From Schistocerca nitens (lineage: Eukaryota; Arthropoda; Insecta; Orthoptera; Acrididae), in the NCBI RefSeq assembly GCF_023898315.1, contig NC_064622.1, forward strand, positions 274,341,503-274,405,502: a DNA stretch of 64,000 bases, given 5' to 3'. Made by a program: the position numbers and the translations under genes. The notes beneath the pieces are model-generated. The model searched no databases. It saw only the letters and a program-made list of their open reading frames with translations, and had not been told where the DNA came from. This document shows positions 33,442 to 44,400 of the stretch, piece after piece (position 1 is the stretch's first letter; each line of letters opens with the position of its first letter).

Positions 33442-34058
33442 GAAAGGCGGGAACGACACGCCTGTCCAGTTCTGTCTACGTTACCTCATGGAATTCGACC
33501 GGTTGATCCACTGGATACAGCTGCCACTGGAGGAAGTAAAACTACCCGACTTCTTCCTGAATATCACTACTACTACCGGCGGCACTTCTGAGACGAGTGC
33601 TATCACGGAGACGACCAAATTCATCTGTCCCACTATGCCTGTCTCCATACCAGCTGAGGAACCGCAGACGACGCCACCATCCGTACTGACCATGAGGCCG
33701 GCGCCGGGTCCGATGCCGGTGTTCCCGCCGCCGCCCCCGCCGCCGCCGCCACCACCACAGCCGCCCCAGCCGTCGACACAGTTCCCGATTGAAGAAGAAT
33801 GGCCTCAGCCGCCTACAACGCAGACGGAGATGGAATTGGAGGCGGAGACTGCCCCACAAACCTCAGAACATAGATACACGTGGCCACGGTATCCGAAGCC
33901 TCCCGAACCGCCACAGCCCACGTATCCACAAGTCGACTTCTCGCTCCCGCCGCTGACTACTAGAGCGCCGGCGGACTCCCATCTTCCGTGGTATCGTCCA
34001 ACCAGACCGGGCCCTCCAGATCACTTTGAGACGTTCACGTGGCCATTTGCCTCAACAG
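33442..34058 (+). CDS. Probable host-gene internal exon, Pro/Thr-rich protein
   Basis: I do not recognise the protein. A pyrimidine-rich tract ending ttaaag (33412-33441) makes a good splice acceptor, and the frame is open from there, upstream of any ATG: KGGNDTPVQFCLRYLMEFDR, then LIHWIQLPLEEVKLPDFFLN. A Thr-rich stretch follows, then a run of prolines (about 33726-33764) and a Pro/Trp/Tyr-rich tail (WPRYPKPPEPPQPTYP). A donor CAG|GTTGGT lies at 34058/34059; beyond it the frame soon stops. Exon length is 617 bp with one leftover base at each end. Third positions are GC-rich, unlike the transposon relics. The low-complexity centre suggests an extracellular or linker region. The other exons are outside the window or unrecognised. 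Confidence 0.6.
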
Positions 34059-34189
34059 GTTGGTCTTTTATTTCCTTGTTCAATTAGAGGTTTCATCTTC
34101 ATTTACAACCTTGCTTTCTCTCGACTGCTCGCTTTTACTGAAATTACTTTGTGTTTTGTCTACTTTACATACATGGCATAAAATCAAAC

Positions 34190-34273
34190 AATGGAAAAGT
34201 CCGTGGTGGAATAACAACAATATGGAAAGGGTAGATTGCAACTCACCATAGGCGGGCAGCATTGAGTCGCAGA
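34190..34273. repeat. Interspersed repeat, left part (host of the hAT insertion)
   Basis: A block around gggtagattgcaactcaccat-ggcgggcagcattgagtcgcaga continues after the hAT-type insertion at 36853 (gtcgcagacaggtgctgtg, ttaaaatattaaagctttcg). It appears to be one large repeat of unknown class, extending right to about 37900. Confidence 0.5.
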
Positions 34274-34440
34274 CAGGGCCGGAGGCAAGGGGGGCAGGCT
34301 ATTGGGGCTATAGCGCCCCCCCCCCCCTTCACCCCAATGGAGAATCATATTGCACTGAATAAAATGACTTCAGATATCAGCGAATATATTACTCCAACAG
34401 ATTCAATAATTTTTTATAATTATGTAGTAATATAGGTTTC

Positions 34441-35883
34441 CTTCCTGAAATGGCGTGGGAGTCGGGACAGGTTCCATCAGACTGGACGAAAGCAGTAATC
34501 ACGCCAATCTTTAAGCATGAAAACAGAAAAGATTGTAGCAACTACAGAGGTATCTCTTTAATCAGCGTTGTGGGTAAAATCATCTCAGGTATTGTTGAAA
34601 GGAAAGTGCGAGTATTAGTTGAGGACAAATTGGATGAAAATCAGTGTGGGTTTAGGTCTCTTAGAGGTTGTCAGGACCAGATCTTTAGCTTACGGCAAAT
34701 AATGGAGAAGTGTTACGAGTGGAATAGGGAATTGTATCTATGCTTTATAGATCTAGAAAAGGCATATGACCGGGTTCCTAGGAGGAAGTTGTTGTCTGTT
34801 CTCCGAGATTATGGAATAGGAGGCAAACTTTTGCAAGTAATTAAAGGTCTTTACGTAGATAGTCAGGCAGCAGTTAGAATTGACGGTACATTGAGTTCAT
34901 GATTCAGAGTTGTTTCAGGGATAAGACAAGGCTGCAACCTGTCTCCACTGTTGTTCATATTATTTATGGATCATATGTTGAAAACAATAGACTGGATGGG
35001 TGAGATTAGATATGTGAACACAAAATAAGCAGTCTCGCATATGCGGATGACTTAGTTGTGGTAGCAGATTCGATTGAAAGTTTGCAAAGTAATATTTCAG
35101 AGCTAGGTCACAAATGTAAGAACTATGGTATGAAGATTAGCATCTCCAAAACGAAAGTAATGTCAGTGGGAAAGAGATATAAGCGGATCGAGTGCCAAAT
35201 AGGAGGAACAAAGTTAGAACAGGTGGACGGTTTCAAGTACTTAGAATGCATATTCTCACAGGATGGCAACATAGTGAAAGAACTGGAAGCGCGGTGTAGC
35301 AACGCTAATGCAGTGAGCGCTAAGCTACGATCTACTCTCTTCTGCAAGAAGGAAGTCAGTACCAAGACTAAGTTATCTGTGCACCGTTCAATCTTTCGAC
35401 CAACTTTGTTGTTGTATGGGAGCGAAAGCTTGGTGGATTCAGGTTACCTTATCAATAAGGTTGAGGTTACGGATATCAAAGTAGCTAGGATGACTGCAGG
35501 TGCTAGTAGATGGGAACAATGGCAGGAGGGTGTCCACTCTGAGGAAATCAAAGTAGAACTGGGAATGAACTCTATAGATGTAGCATTCAGGACGAACAGG
35601 CTTAGATGGTGGGGTCATGTTACACGCATGGGAGAAGCAAGGTAACCCAAGAGGCTCATTGGTTCAGCAGTAGAGGCTAGGAGGAGTCGGGGTAGACCAA
35701 GGAGAAGGTACCTGGATTCGGTTAAGAATGATTTTGAAGTTATAGGCTTAACATCAGAAGAGGCACCAATGTTAGCACTGAATAGGGGACCATGGAGGAA
35801 TTTTATAAGGGGGACGATGCCCCAGCCCCAGACTGAACGCTGAAAGGCATAATCAGTCTTAAATGATGATGATGATGATGAGC
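34441..35883 (+). mobile_element. RTE-b LINE, 5' truncated
   Basis: Encodes RT only. The frame at 34450-34902 has SDWTKAVITPIFKHENRKDC, QCGFRSLRGCQDQIFSLRQI and LYLCFIDLEKAYDRVPRRKL; then a stop at 34900, then GIRQGCNLSPLLFILFMDHM, AYADDLVVVADSIESLQSNI (YADD intact), and a frame at 35058-35645 ending NRLRWWGHVTRMG. The tail is (tga)n at 35865-35880. The target aatataggtttc is duplicated at 34429-34440 and 35884-35895. The endonuclease domain is missing. Confidence 0.9.
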
Positions 35884-35895
35884 AATATAGGTTTC

Positions 35896-36577
35896 AACAA
35901 AAGCAAAACGAGGATAATGGAATGTAGTCGAATTAAGTCGGGTGATGCTGAGGGAATTAGACTAGGAAATCAGCCACTTAAAGTAGTAAAGGAGTTTTGC
36001 TATTTTGGTAGCAAAATAACTGATTATGGTCGAAGTAGAGAGGATATAAAATCTAGACTGGCAATGGCAAGGAAAGCGTTTCTGAAGAAGAGAAATTTGT
36101 TAACATCGAGTATAGATTTAAGTGTCAGGAAGTCGTTTCTGAAAGTATTTGTATGGAGTGTAGCCATGTATGGAATTGAAAAATGGACGATAAATAGTTT
36201 GGACAAGAAGAGAATAGAAGCTTTCGAAATGTGGTGCTACGGAAGAATGCTGAAGATTAGATGGGTAGATCACATAACTAATGAGGAGGTATTGAATAGA
36301 ATTGGGGAGAAGAGGAGTTTGTGGCACAACTTGACTAGAAGAAGAGATCGGTTGGTAGGACATGTTCTGAGGCATCAAGGGACCGCCAATTTAGTATTGG
36401 AGGGCAGCGTGGAGGGTAAAAATCGCAGGGGGAGACCAAGAGATGAATACGCTAAGCAGAATCAGATGGATGTAGGCTGTAGTACATACTGGGAGATGAA
36501 GCAGCTTGCACAGGATAGAGTAGCATGGAGAGCTGCATCAAACCAGTCTCAGGACTGAAGACCGCAACAACAACAAC
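35896..36577 (+). mobile_element. RTE-a LINE fragment landed beside RTE-b
   Basis: A 5'-truncated copy starting aacaaaagcaaaacgagg. The frame stays open over about 220 codons to the natural stop at 36556 (NKSKTRIMECSRIKSGDAEG ... RMLKIRWVDHITNEEVLNRI ... RGRPRDEYAKQ), so it is young. It ends in (caa)n. The target ataggtttc is present at 35887-35895 and 36578-36586: it reused the duplicated target of RTE-b. Confidence 0.93.
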
Positions 36578-36860
36578 ATAGGTTTCAGTGTATTTTAAAC
36601 ACATTTTAACAAAATAATAAGAGCGGCAAATATGATTTAACTTAAAATGAGCGTCTTATTATTTATTAATACACATTTTTTACCTTGAACTCCAAAACAG
36701 TTACCAAAAACTACTTTAAGCAATACCAAATTTTACCATTTTGTCGGTGGAGGACCCCAACTGTCCTTTTGTCAAGCGATATTCCATTCCCCCAAACCCC
36801 CTCCACCATTAGCCCCCCCCCCCTCCTTGACCGACTTCTAGAATCGCCCCTGGTCGCAGA

Positions 36861-37903
36861 CAGGTGCTGTGAAAAAGGGTGTTAAAATATTAAAGCTTTC
36901 GAACGAAGTCCTTTTTCTGCAGTAGAAAAAAGAGACACATCCACATGCTCACAAGTAACTTACACATGGCCACTGTCTCAGGATGCTGTAACAGGGCTAA
37001 TACTGAATCTGTCAGAGCAGTAATCAGGAATGATGTGGGGTAAGGATGAGGATGATGTGGGGCGGAGGAGGGAAAATGTTTTTACTGCCTAACAGAGCGT
37101 GCAATGTCTTGGTGAGGATAGGAGAAGGCTGCTAGTTGCAGCACATAGAAGCTGTGCTGTGGGCAGGCAAGGGGGGGGGGGGGGGCGGAAGAGGAGAGAA
37201 GTGGAGAAGGCGAAAGGTTTTGTAGGTGTGTTGACGGGTGGCGGGATAGACATGTGTAGTACTGGAGTGAGAGTAGGGAATAGAATAGGTAGGTGGGAAA
37301 CAGGGACCAACAAAGGCTGAGGCCAGGGTGATTACAGGAGCAGCTGACATGTTGTAGGGAGAGTTGTTACATGAGCAATTCAGAAAAGCCGGTGTTAGCA
37401 GGATAAAATCAGATGGCCTAGGCTGTGAAGCAGTCATTAAAGTGAGGCACATCACGTTGGGCGGCATGTTCAGCAACTTTGTCATCAAGCTGTTTCTCAG
37501 TCACAGTTTGGCAGTGGACATTCATGCAGAAAGACAATTTGTTAGTTGTCATGCCCACGTAGAAAGCAGTACAGTAGTTTCAGCTTAGCTGGTAGATCAC
37601 ATGGCCTTGGTGGGGCAGGAGATGCCTGTTATGGGAATGGAGTATGTGGCAGTTGGAGGATGAATGGGACTGTTCTTGCAGCTATGTCTATTGCACAGAT
37701 GTGTGCCATGAGGCAAGGGGTTAGGAGCAGGGGAGAAGTGTCTTATCTTGACCACCCAAAATAACTTTTTGTCCCGAAGCAAAATTATATTCACAGTGGC
37801 ACTGACAATCGTCGTCGACAGCTTGGTCACAGTGCGCCCGATCTGCTCCGTCAGATTTTGGTGGTATGAAGGAGTTTAGTTTGGCTTAGAATCTATTGTG
37901 TCA
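36861..37903. repeat. Large interspersed repeat, unclassified
   Basis: Continues the repeat interrupted at 34273. Purine-rich plus strand with a 15-base G run at 37171-37185. Short frames are biased by composition and not credible. I recall similar sequence as dispersed in insect genomes but cannot name the class. Confidence 0.4.
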
Positions 37904-38430
37904 TGGAGAACGGAATCTGAATCTTCCTGACAGATTAAAACTGTGTGCCGGACCCAGACTCGAACCCGGGACCTTTGCTTTTCGCGGGCAAGTGCTCTAC
38001 CAACTGAGCCACCCAACCACGACTCACGCCCCGTCCCACAGCTTCACTTCTGCCAGTACCTTGTCTCCTACCTTCCAAACTTTACAGAAGCTCTCTTGCG
38101 GAACTTGCAGAACTAGCACTCCTGAAAGAAAGGATATTGCGGAGACATGGCTTAGCCGCAGCCTGGGGGATGTTTCCAGAATGATATTTTCACTCTGCAG
38201 CTGAGTGTGCGCTGATATGAAACTTCCTGGCAGATTAAAACTCTGTGCCCGACCGAGACTCGAACTCGGGACCTTTGCCTGTCGCGGTCAAGTGCTCTAA
38301 CCAACTGAGCTACCCAAACGCGACAAACTTCGCAGGAGAGATTCTGTAAAGTTTGGAAGGTAGGAGACGAGGTACTGGCAGAAGTGAAGCTATGAGGATG
38401 GGGCCTGAGTCGTGCTTGGGTAGCTCAGTT

Positions 38431-41178
38431 GTTCCACGTTCCATTGGTGGCTCTAATCTGCCAAACCTGCGATCAGAAATGTCTTCATACAATGTGGCAA
38501 GGAAGCAGCAGCATGGCATCGAGACACCACAAATTTTCACTACGCCATCCTCCGTGAGCTCGATGCGCTCCCTCCATCGCCTGACACCCATAGGGAACGA
38601 CAGCGTACTAAAGCTCGTCTTCTCTCTCTCCAACGTGCACGACTGCATGGTGTCGTGGTGCGTTCCCGACGACAAGACCTCCTCCACGACGAAACCCCAT
38701 CCACAATCCATGCCGTATCCGACCATAGTCGTCGACGTCGACTTTTCGTCCCCAACATCACGACCTCCGATGGTGTTCACCACACAACACAGGCGGCAGT
38801 GGTGTCTGCCTTGCTGAACATTATCGCCAATTTTATGATGATGAACCGATGGCAACGCCAATTCCTGATGATCTCCGTCCTTCCCCTGATCGGACCCTCA
38901 CCGTAGCGGAGTCAACGTCCATGATGTCTGCAATCACCGCAGAAGAGGTGGTAGATGCGATCAACAAAGGGACCAAGAACAAACACCAGGACCAGATGGT
39001 CTCCCAGTGGAGTTTTACCGGGCGTTCGTTAATGCTTCCTCGCTGGACGGAAATGATTCAGGCACTCTTTACTCCGTCCTTCCCAATTCCACCTGAATTC
39101 GTCACTGGCATTCTTCTACCTGTGCCTAAGCCGAAAGGAGGGTCTCATGTCTCTGCATATCGCCCCTTTACACTACTGAATGCAGACTATAATATCTATG
39201 CACGCCTCTTAGCAGCGCGCATACGCACCGTCTTACCTACGGTCCTTTCACCTGAACGGACTGAACGTGGTTGTGGGGCCACCTTACAAACAGCCCTAGG
39301 AGAATGCCGTGACCTCGTCGCACTGGAGTCGGTTTATCGCCTTCATGCAGCACTGGAATCCGTCGATTTCACGAGTGCCTTTGATCGCGTTCGACACCCA
39401 TTCCTCCTCATGGTGTTCCCATTACTTTTTGTCGATGCCATTCGCCGGTTACTACTTCCCGCGGTCTCGATGGTACAAGTCAATGGGAGGCTTGTAGGAC
39501 CGATTCCTATACGCCGCTCTGTGCGTCAAGGATGCTCTATGTCTACTTTACTATATGCAATTGCACTTGAGTCCCTCATCACTGGTCTTACCTCTAGACT
39601 GCAGCGTCTCACTTTGCGTGACTACACCTTTCACTGTAGGGCTTATGCGGGCGACCTCCTCTTTCTCACCTGCTCCTCCACGGAACTCAATGACACCGTC
39701 CAATGGATCCACCAGTATGGACGTCTTTCTGGTAGCATTCTTAATGTCCGTAAATCGACTATGATGCACATTGGGCGCGGCCTCCCGGCTATGGTGCCGA
39801 CCCCACTCCCAGTCACTACCACCCTTCGTTACTTGGGTATCGAATTTACGAGCTCCACACACCGCACAGTGGCCCTGGCTTACCGGCGGCTTTTGCAGTC
39901 GATTCGGCACCATGTCCACGGTCAAGTGCACCGTAACTTAAACCAACTCCAACGTGTGTCCTATGTCAACATGTATGTCGCCCCTAAACTGGTACACGTC
40001 GCCCAGATCCTCCCAATGCCGTTACTCCTTGGCCGCCGGATCCCATCAGCCTTTGGATATTTCGTGTCAGCAGGGGCACTTTTCAAAGTCCGCTACAACA
40101 CTCTAATACTGTCTCCTGCAAAAGGTGGCCTCGGACTCGTCAACGTGCGGGCACGATCTTCTGCACTCTTTGTCCACACTCTGTTGCGGCACCGGCAGGG
40201 GCCGGTCCCGTCCTTAGCACGCAGTCTCTTAGATATCCTCCGACCAGCTTCTCTCGATCCACCGATCAATGTGGCACCTATTTCTCCATTATTGTACCAT
40301 GTCGCCAATTGTTTCATAGAACTCAGCTACGTTCGGGCCGATCTTCCAGTCACCCGTCCTCCCCGTACAAAAGATTATCATCGTTTGTTTATGCTTGCGA
40401 CCCCATGGTGCTACAGCATCCTGACATTAACTGGCGAAAGGTTTGGGGGGGGGGGGGTGTGCATGCACCCTTTTTACCGTGTCTGTGTCTGCACTCTGGT
40501 ATGTTTTAGTCGATGGAAAATTCCCGACTAATAGTCGACTTTATCGCATAGGACTGGCCACCTCGCCACTCTGCCCTGACTGTCAGCTCGAAGACACCGA
40601 CGAGCACCGTCTTACGTGCCCCCCGAAACAAAACGTATGGCTCCTCATCCAACGAATCGTGGGCTTTTACCTCCGTACCCCGCCAACGACGGTAACCCCG
40701 GATTTCCTGTTGTTGCCTCAGACGTTTCACTACCCTCTTGCTGAGCATCATACCCTAATCTGGTTTCGAGGACAGGCTTTAGAATACCTCTTTCAGAGTG
40801 GTCCGCATATAGTCCTTGACTTCTGGTACAAAGTTGGGACCACGCATAGCAGCCTCACCCGAACACCATCTTATCGACAAACTTTTGCCGGTTATCTCCG
40901 CAGCGTCTTCCTTGACCCCCCTCAAAGTTGGTGTGTGCCATGCCTACCTGTCACATGATGGAACACCCTTATCCACGTTCTCATGCATCGACCGAAAAAC
41001 AAATTTAAAAAAAGGAAGAAGACAGAATATGTTATATTTTGTTGTATTTAATGTTCTTTTTAATATTTTTTGTTTAACTAACAGTCATTTGTATATGTTT
41101 AAATGGTACCTTGAAGAACTCTTGCATAGTGAATATATATGTACTTTTAGTTTGTTCAATAAAAATTATTTAAAAAAA
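38431..41178 (+). mobile_element. L1-like LINE, 5' truncated
   Basis: Plus-strand LINE ending in an A-rich tail (aataaaaattatttaaaaaaag). It is inserted in the A-box/D-arm part of the tRNA-like unit: the left flank ends gggtagctcagttg and the right flank resumes ttggcagagcacttg, with a short agttg overlap as the likely duplication. No endonuclease is present. Confidence 0.88.
38849..40958 (+). pseudogene. L1-like reverse transcriptase
   Basis: A 560-codon frame (38849-40531) has RT motifs in order: GILLPVPKPKGGSHVSAYRP, AALESVDFTSAFDRVRHPFL, VRQGCSMSTLLYAIALESL and CRAYAGDLLF, then TTLRYLGIEFTS. The catalytic box is YAGD instead of YADD, so one metal-binding Asp is lost. A 13-base G run at 40445-40457 shifts the frame. 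The C-terminal part continues at 40443-40958 with a CPDCQLEDTDEHRLTCP zinc-knuckle-like motif typical of LINE RT tails. Near 38990 the usual APGPDG-type motif is scrambled. Confidence 0.92.
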
Positions 41179-41320
41179 GTTGGCAGAGCACTTGACCGCG
41201 AAAGGCAAAGGTCCCGAGTTCGAGTCTCGATCCGGCACACAGTTTTAATCTGCCAGGAAGTTTCAAAACAGCACACACTGCGCTGCAGAGTGAAAATCTC
41301 ATTCTGGAGAACGGAATCTG

Positions 41321-42000
41321 TTTTAATCTCCTTTGGCGGGATAGATACCACTACGCCCCAGTCCTTGTAGACGAGTGTTGCATTGAGCCTTTTGCTTTTA
41401 AAAAGACGCCGAATGCATGTGAATGAGATATATCTGTTTCGAAAAGAACGTGTCAAGTACTCTACTCTCTTTCCTCAGTTGCTGGATAAACCATACACGT
41501 TTTAGGAGCATATGAGATCAAAACAGGAACTTTCTGTTACATAACCGGTATTCGAGATGATTCGTGGTGACATTAAAAAGAAAGATTGCAAGTATTCTGC
41601 ACAGTTTCAAATAAACGCAGCATAACAAACATACGTCAACTAAACTTCAGTGACTGTGATTCAGCATACGTGTGAAAGACAACCATATATTTAATGTAAG
41701 ATATTCTGAACTCTTAAAGCAGGAAAAGTGGGAACTTAGACATAACATTTGCAAACTACCTCAGATTACGGAATCACCACTCTAAAAAGCCAATAAGCAA
41801 TAATAATAATTCGTAGACAGCTAATTCCCATCTACCACAACCCATAAAACATCCAATGGGGTAATGGGGTAAGTGTAATACAGTCACACGTCTCAACTGA
41901 ACAAATTATTTTTTCTGATTTGCAATAAAGTTGCGAGTTCAGTCCGTAGATTCCGAACTGTATGTCGGCTATGGTATTTTCCATCTTCAGCATGCCACAA
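41321..42000. other. Unassigned interval
   Basis: AT-rich, no recognisable gene or repeat. Confidence 0.3.
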
Positions 42001-42202
42001 AAATGGTTCAAATGGCTCTAAGCACTTTGGGACTTAACATCTGATGTCATCAGTCCCCTAGACTTAGAACTACTTAAACCTAACTAACCTAAGGACATCA
42101 CACACATCCATGCCCGAGGCAGGATTCGAACCTGAGACCGTAGCAGCAGCGCAGTTCCGGACTGAAGTGCCTAAAAGCGCGCGGCCACATCGGCCGGCCA
42201 GG
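42001..42202 (-). mobile_element. tRNA-derived SINE
   Basis: Main family, minus strand, with B box ggttcgaatcctgcc. The duplication atgccacaa is at 41992-42000 and 42203-42211. The head is more diverged than in the other copies. Confidence 0.93.
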
Positions 42203-42211
42203 ATGCCACAA

Positions 42212-43772
42212 CTCCTTTCTCGAACTAAGCTTAACCAATTTCTAACAGTCCATAACATTTCATCGTTTGTAGTCTGAAATCTGTAAGTTCTGCCCACAAG
42301 ATTGGCTGCACATAGTGGAGCACTGACTTGGAAAAATCGGTCGTTTCGGCCGATGTCGGTCGTCGGCACAATCGACCGATGTCGGTGACACTGTGACCGC
42401 AGCCTAATGCGTAAATAGTGGGTGGGCCCACTTCGGATGTATCTTGTCTTTTCGCGTTTCTCGCACAGTATTTTTTTGTTTTTTGGCCTCTGACGTCATC
42501 GCACCAGTGTAGGTGCATGTTCGTCATTGTTACGAATCAGTTTCGTGTAAAGCTATAAATTATTGTAACGTGGAAAAGCGTTTAGCTAGGACATTGATTC
42601 AGGTGTCATTGTGAAGAGCTTCCAGAGCAGTACTAACGAGGAGCACACGACAACTGACATAAACCGATTTCCCAGAAACTTCGTTCAGTGGAAGAGGGGT
42701 CAAAATAAGTGAACACATGTCTCGGCTTATCCGTAGATACTCGACAATGTCAGAACAATTGACGATCAAAGTTTTCGAGGTACTTTATGTGCCTTTTACC
42801 ACGTAACATTCTCAGACGAAATGTGATTTAGTGGCTTTCAAACTTTGCGTCCCATGATGGGAATCCGTTCGTTACTTTTATTTTTGTTTTTCATTCATAT
42901 ACCCATGCCAGCAGAAGATTACTATACAAATGTTTTACATGGTGAATTGATGTAGCGCTGTCTTTATTCATCTACTAATTGTATGTCAGATGAATGAACT
43001 AAAAATTATTGGAAAATTATTTGAGATTAATAGTTTATCTTCATTCATTATCAATTTCAAGTTCCTGTTTTCTGAAAACTGGTCAGTTATGCATGGTTTG
43101 CCGCAAAATAACTGCCATCGTGTGAGATTTTTAGCAGTGGTAACAATGTTTCTTTCCCGAGCGAATTCATACGAAGAAATGTCACTGTGGCAATCCTCCC
43201 CTCGTGCAATGCTTGTGGTATTTGGAATATCTGTGTTTCGAATGTTTCCACGATCGATATCATCCAAGGGAATGCATCAAATCTTCCTGAAGAATTAATA
43301 TATGAATAAAAGATAAGAAGTAATATAAAAATTGATATGAGAATGAAGCATCAGAATATTAGAACTTAAAAAAATTGTAACCCCTCAAGATACCATACAC
43401 ACATATATAATAAATGTACGACACTTATTGTGAAATCCAATTGTAATTTTACAATTAATATAACACCCCTGTATCACCTAATTTGATAAGGAACATTCGT
43501 GAAGTAACCTGCTAGACACATGGGTTGATAAACAAAATAAATAAAAACAATAATCGGGTTTCGAAGATGGGGCCCAAAATTAACAAGCCGCGAGGTTAAC
43601 GACTGAGCCCCCATTTCTGTTGAGTGTGTCGTGCAGGATAAGGCACATACTGTAGCTCAAAAATACCTCGAAAACTTTCACCGTCGTTTTTTTCCAAATG
43701 GCCGAGTATCTATGTGTAAGCCGAGAGAAGTGTCTGCTTATTTTGACTATTCTTCCACTCAGCGAATTCCTG
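42212..43772. other. Unassigned interval, 1.5 kb
   Basis: No gene called. Near 42330-42400 is a cgatgtcggt motif repeated at least twice with gtcggtcg variants, which looks like a decayed short tandem or MITE end. The minus-strand frame at 42986-43267 (DDIDRGNIRNTDIPNTTSIA) has no recognised domain. Confidence 0.3.
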
Positions 43773-43783
43773 GGAAATCAGGT

Positions 43784-43983
43784 TCAAATGGTTCAAATGG
43801 CTCTGAGCACTATGGGACTCAACATCTTAGGTCATAAGTCCCCTAGAACTTAGAACTACTTAAACCTAACTAACCTCAGGACATCACACACACCCATGCC
43901 CGAGGCAGGATTCGAACCTGCGACCGTAGCAGTCCCGCGGTTCCGGACTGCAGCGCCAGAACCGCTAGACCACCGCGGCCGGC
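43784..43983 (-). mobile_element. tRNA-derived SINE
   Basis: Main family, minus strand, almost identical to the copy at 18635-18830. The duplication ggaaatcaggt is at 43773-43783 and 43984-43994. The terminal ggttcaaat unit is repeated once. Confidence 0.95.
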
Positions 43984-44206
43984 GGAAATCAGGTGGTGGA
44001 ACTTGTTCTCCACGTAAGACCAAAAGTGAGACAATAAAAAAATTCACTGGAATATACGTGAATTACAAAATAATGAAAGAAGTGTAATAGAGGGCCATCG
44101 GTGCCCAGGGATAAAGGGGGACGGGAAGGAGGGAGAAGGCTCTCAGGGAAAGGAAAAAATATAGTATAGTCACGAGTTTTTCTTTCAAGAAACTGGTTTA
44201 AAAGTG

Positions 44207-44400
44207 CCGCGCGGGATTAGCCGAGCGGTCTCCGGCGCTGCAGTCATGGACTGTGCGGCTGGTCCCGGCGGAGGTTCGAGTCCTCCCTCGGGCATGAGTG
44301 TGTGTGTTTGTCCTTAGGATAATTTAGCTTAAGTAGTGTGTAAGCTTAGGGACTGATGACCTTAGCAGTCAAGTCCCATAAGATTTCACACACATTTGAA
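44207..44400 (+). mobile_element. tRNA-derived SINE, third head type
   Basis: The head has ttagccgagcggtctccggc (A-box region, leucine-tRNA-like) and ggttcgagtcctcc (B box), then ccctcgggcatgagtgtgtg. The body (gggactgatgacc, aagtcccata) is a diverged relative of the main SINE body. Flanks show only a weak ttaaaagt/tttaaagt duplication. Confidence 0.85.

Larger units (their letters stand above)
34274..36852. mobile_element. hAT-type nonautonomous element hosting two LINEs
   Basis: Ends begin cagggccgga on the left and, inverted, caggggcgat on the right. The 8-bp target gtcgcaga is duplicated at 34266-34273 and 36853-36860. An 8-bp duplication with CAGGG termini is the hAT pattern. Without the LINEs the element is about 0.5 kb, AT-rich with C-run and G-run subterminal parts, and has no transposase. 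Confidence 0.72.
37920..41304. repeat. Inverted-repeat element with tRNA-like arms, hosting an L1
   Basis: A 16-bp duplication tggagaacggaatctg flanks it at 37904-37919 and 41305-41320. The plus strand carries cagattaaaactgtgtgcc and a tRNA-like unit (cgagactcgaactcggg, a B box in reverse). The right side carries the inverse (cccgagttcgagtctcg ... cacacagttttaatctgcc). The middle has ttccaaactttacag and its inverse. Part of the left arm is duplicated at 38215-38330. An L1-like LINE sits in the right arm. A similar element lies at 59473-59872. Confidence 0.85.

Noticed and set aside
33542..33859. Arg-rich minus-strand frame opposite the candidate exon
   Set aside because: It is the antisense shadow of the Pro-rich coding strand and has no independent support.
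38353..38817. Frame of 154 codons upstream of the L1 RT
   Set aside because: It overlaps the L1 5' part in a different frame from the RT-linked reading; likely a shadow.
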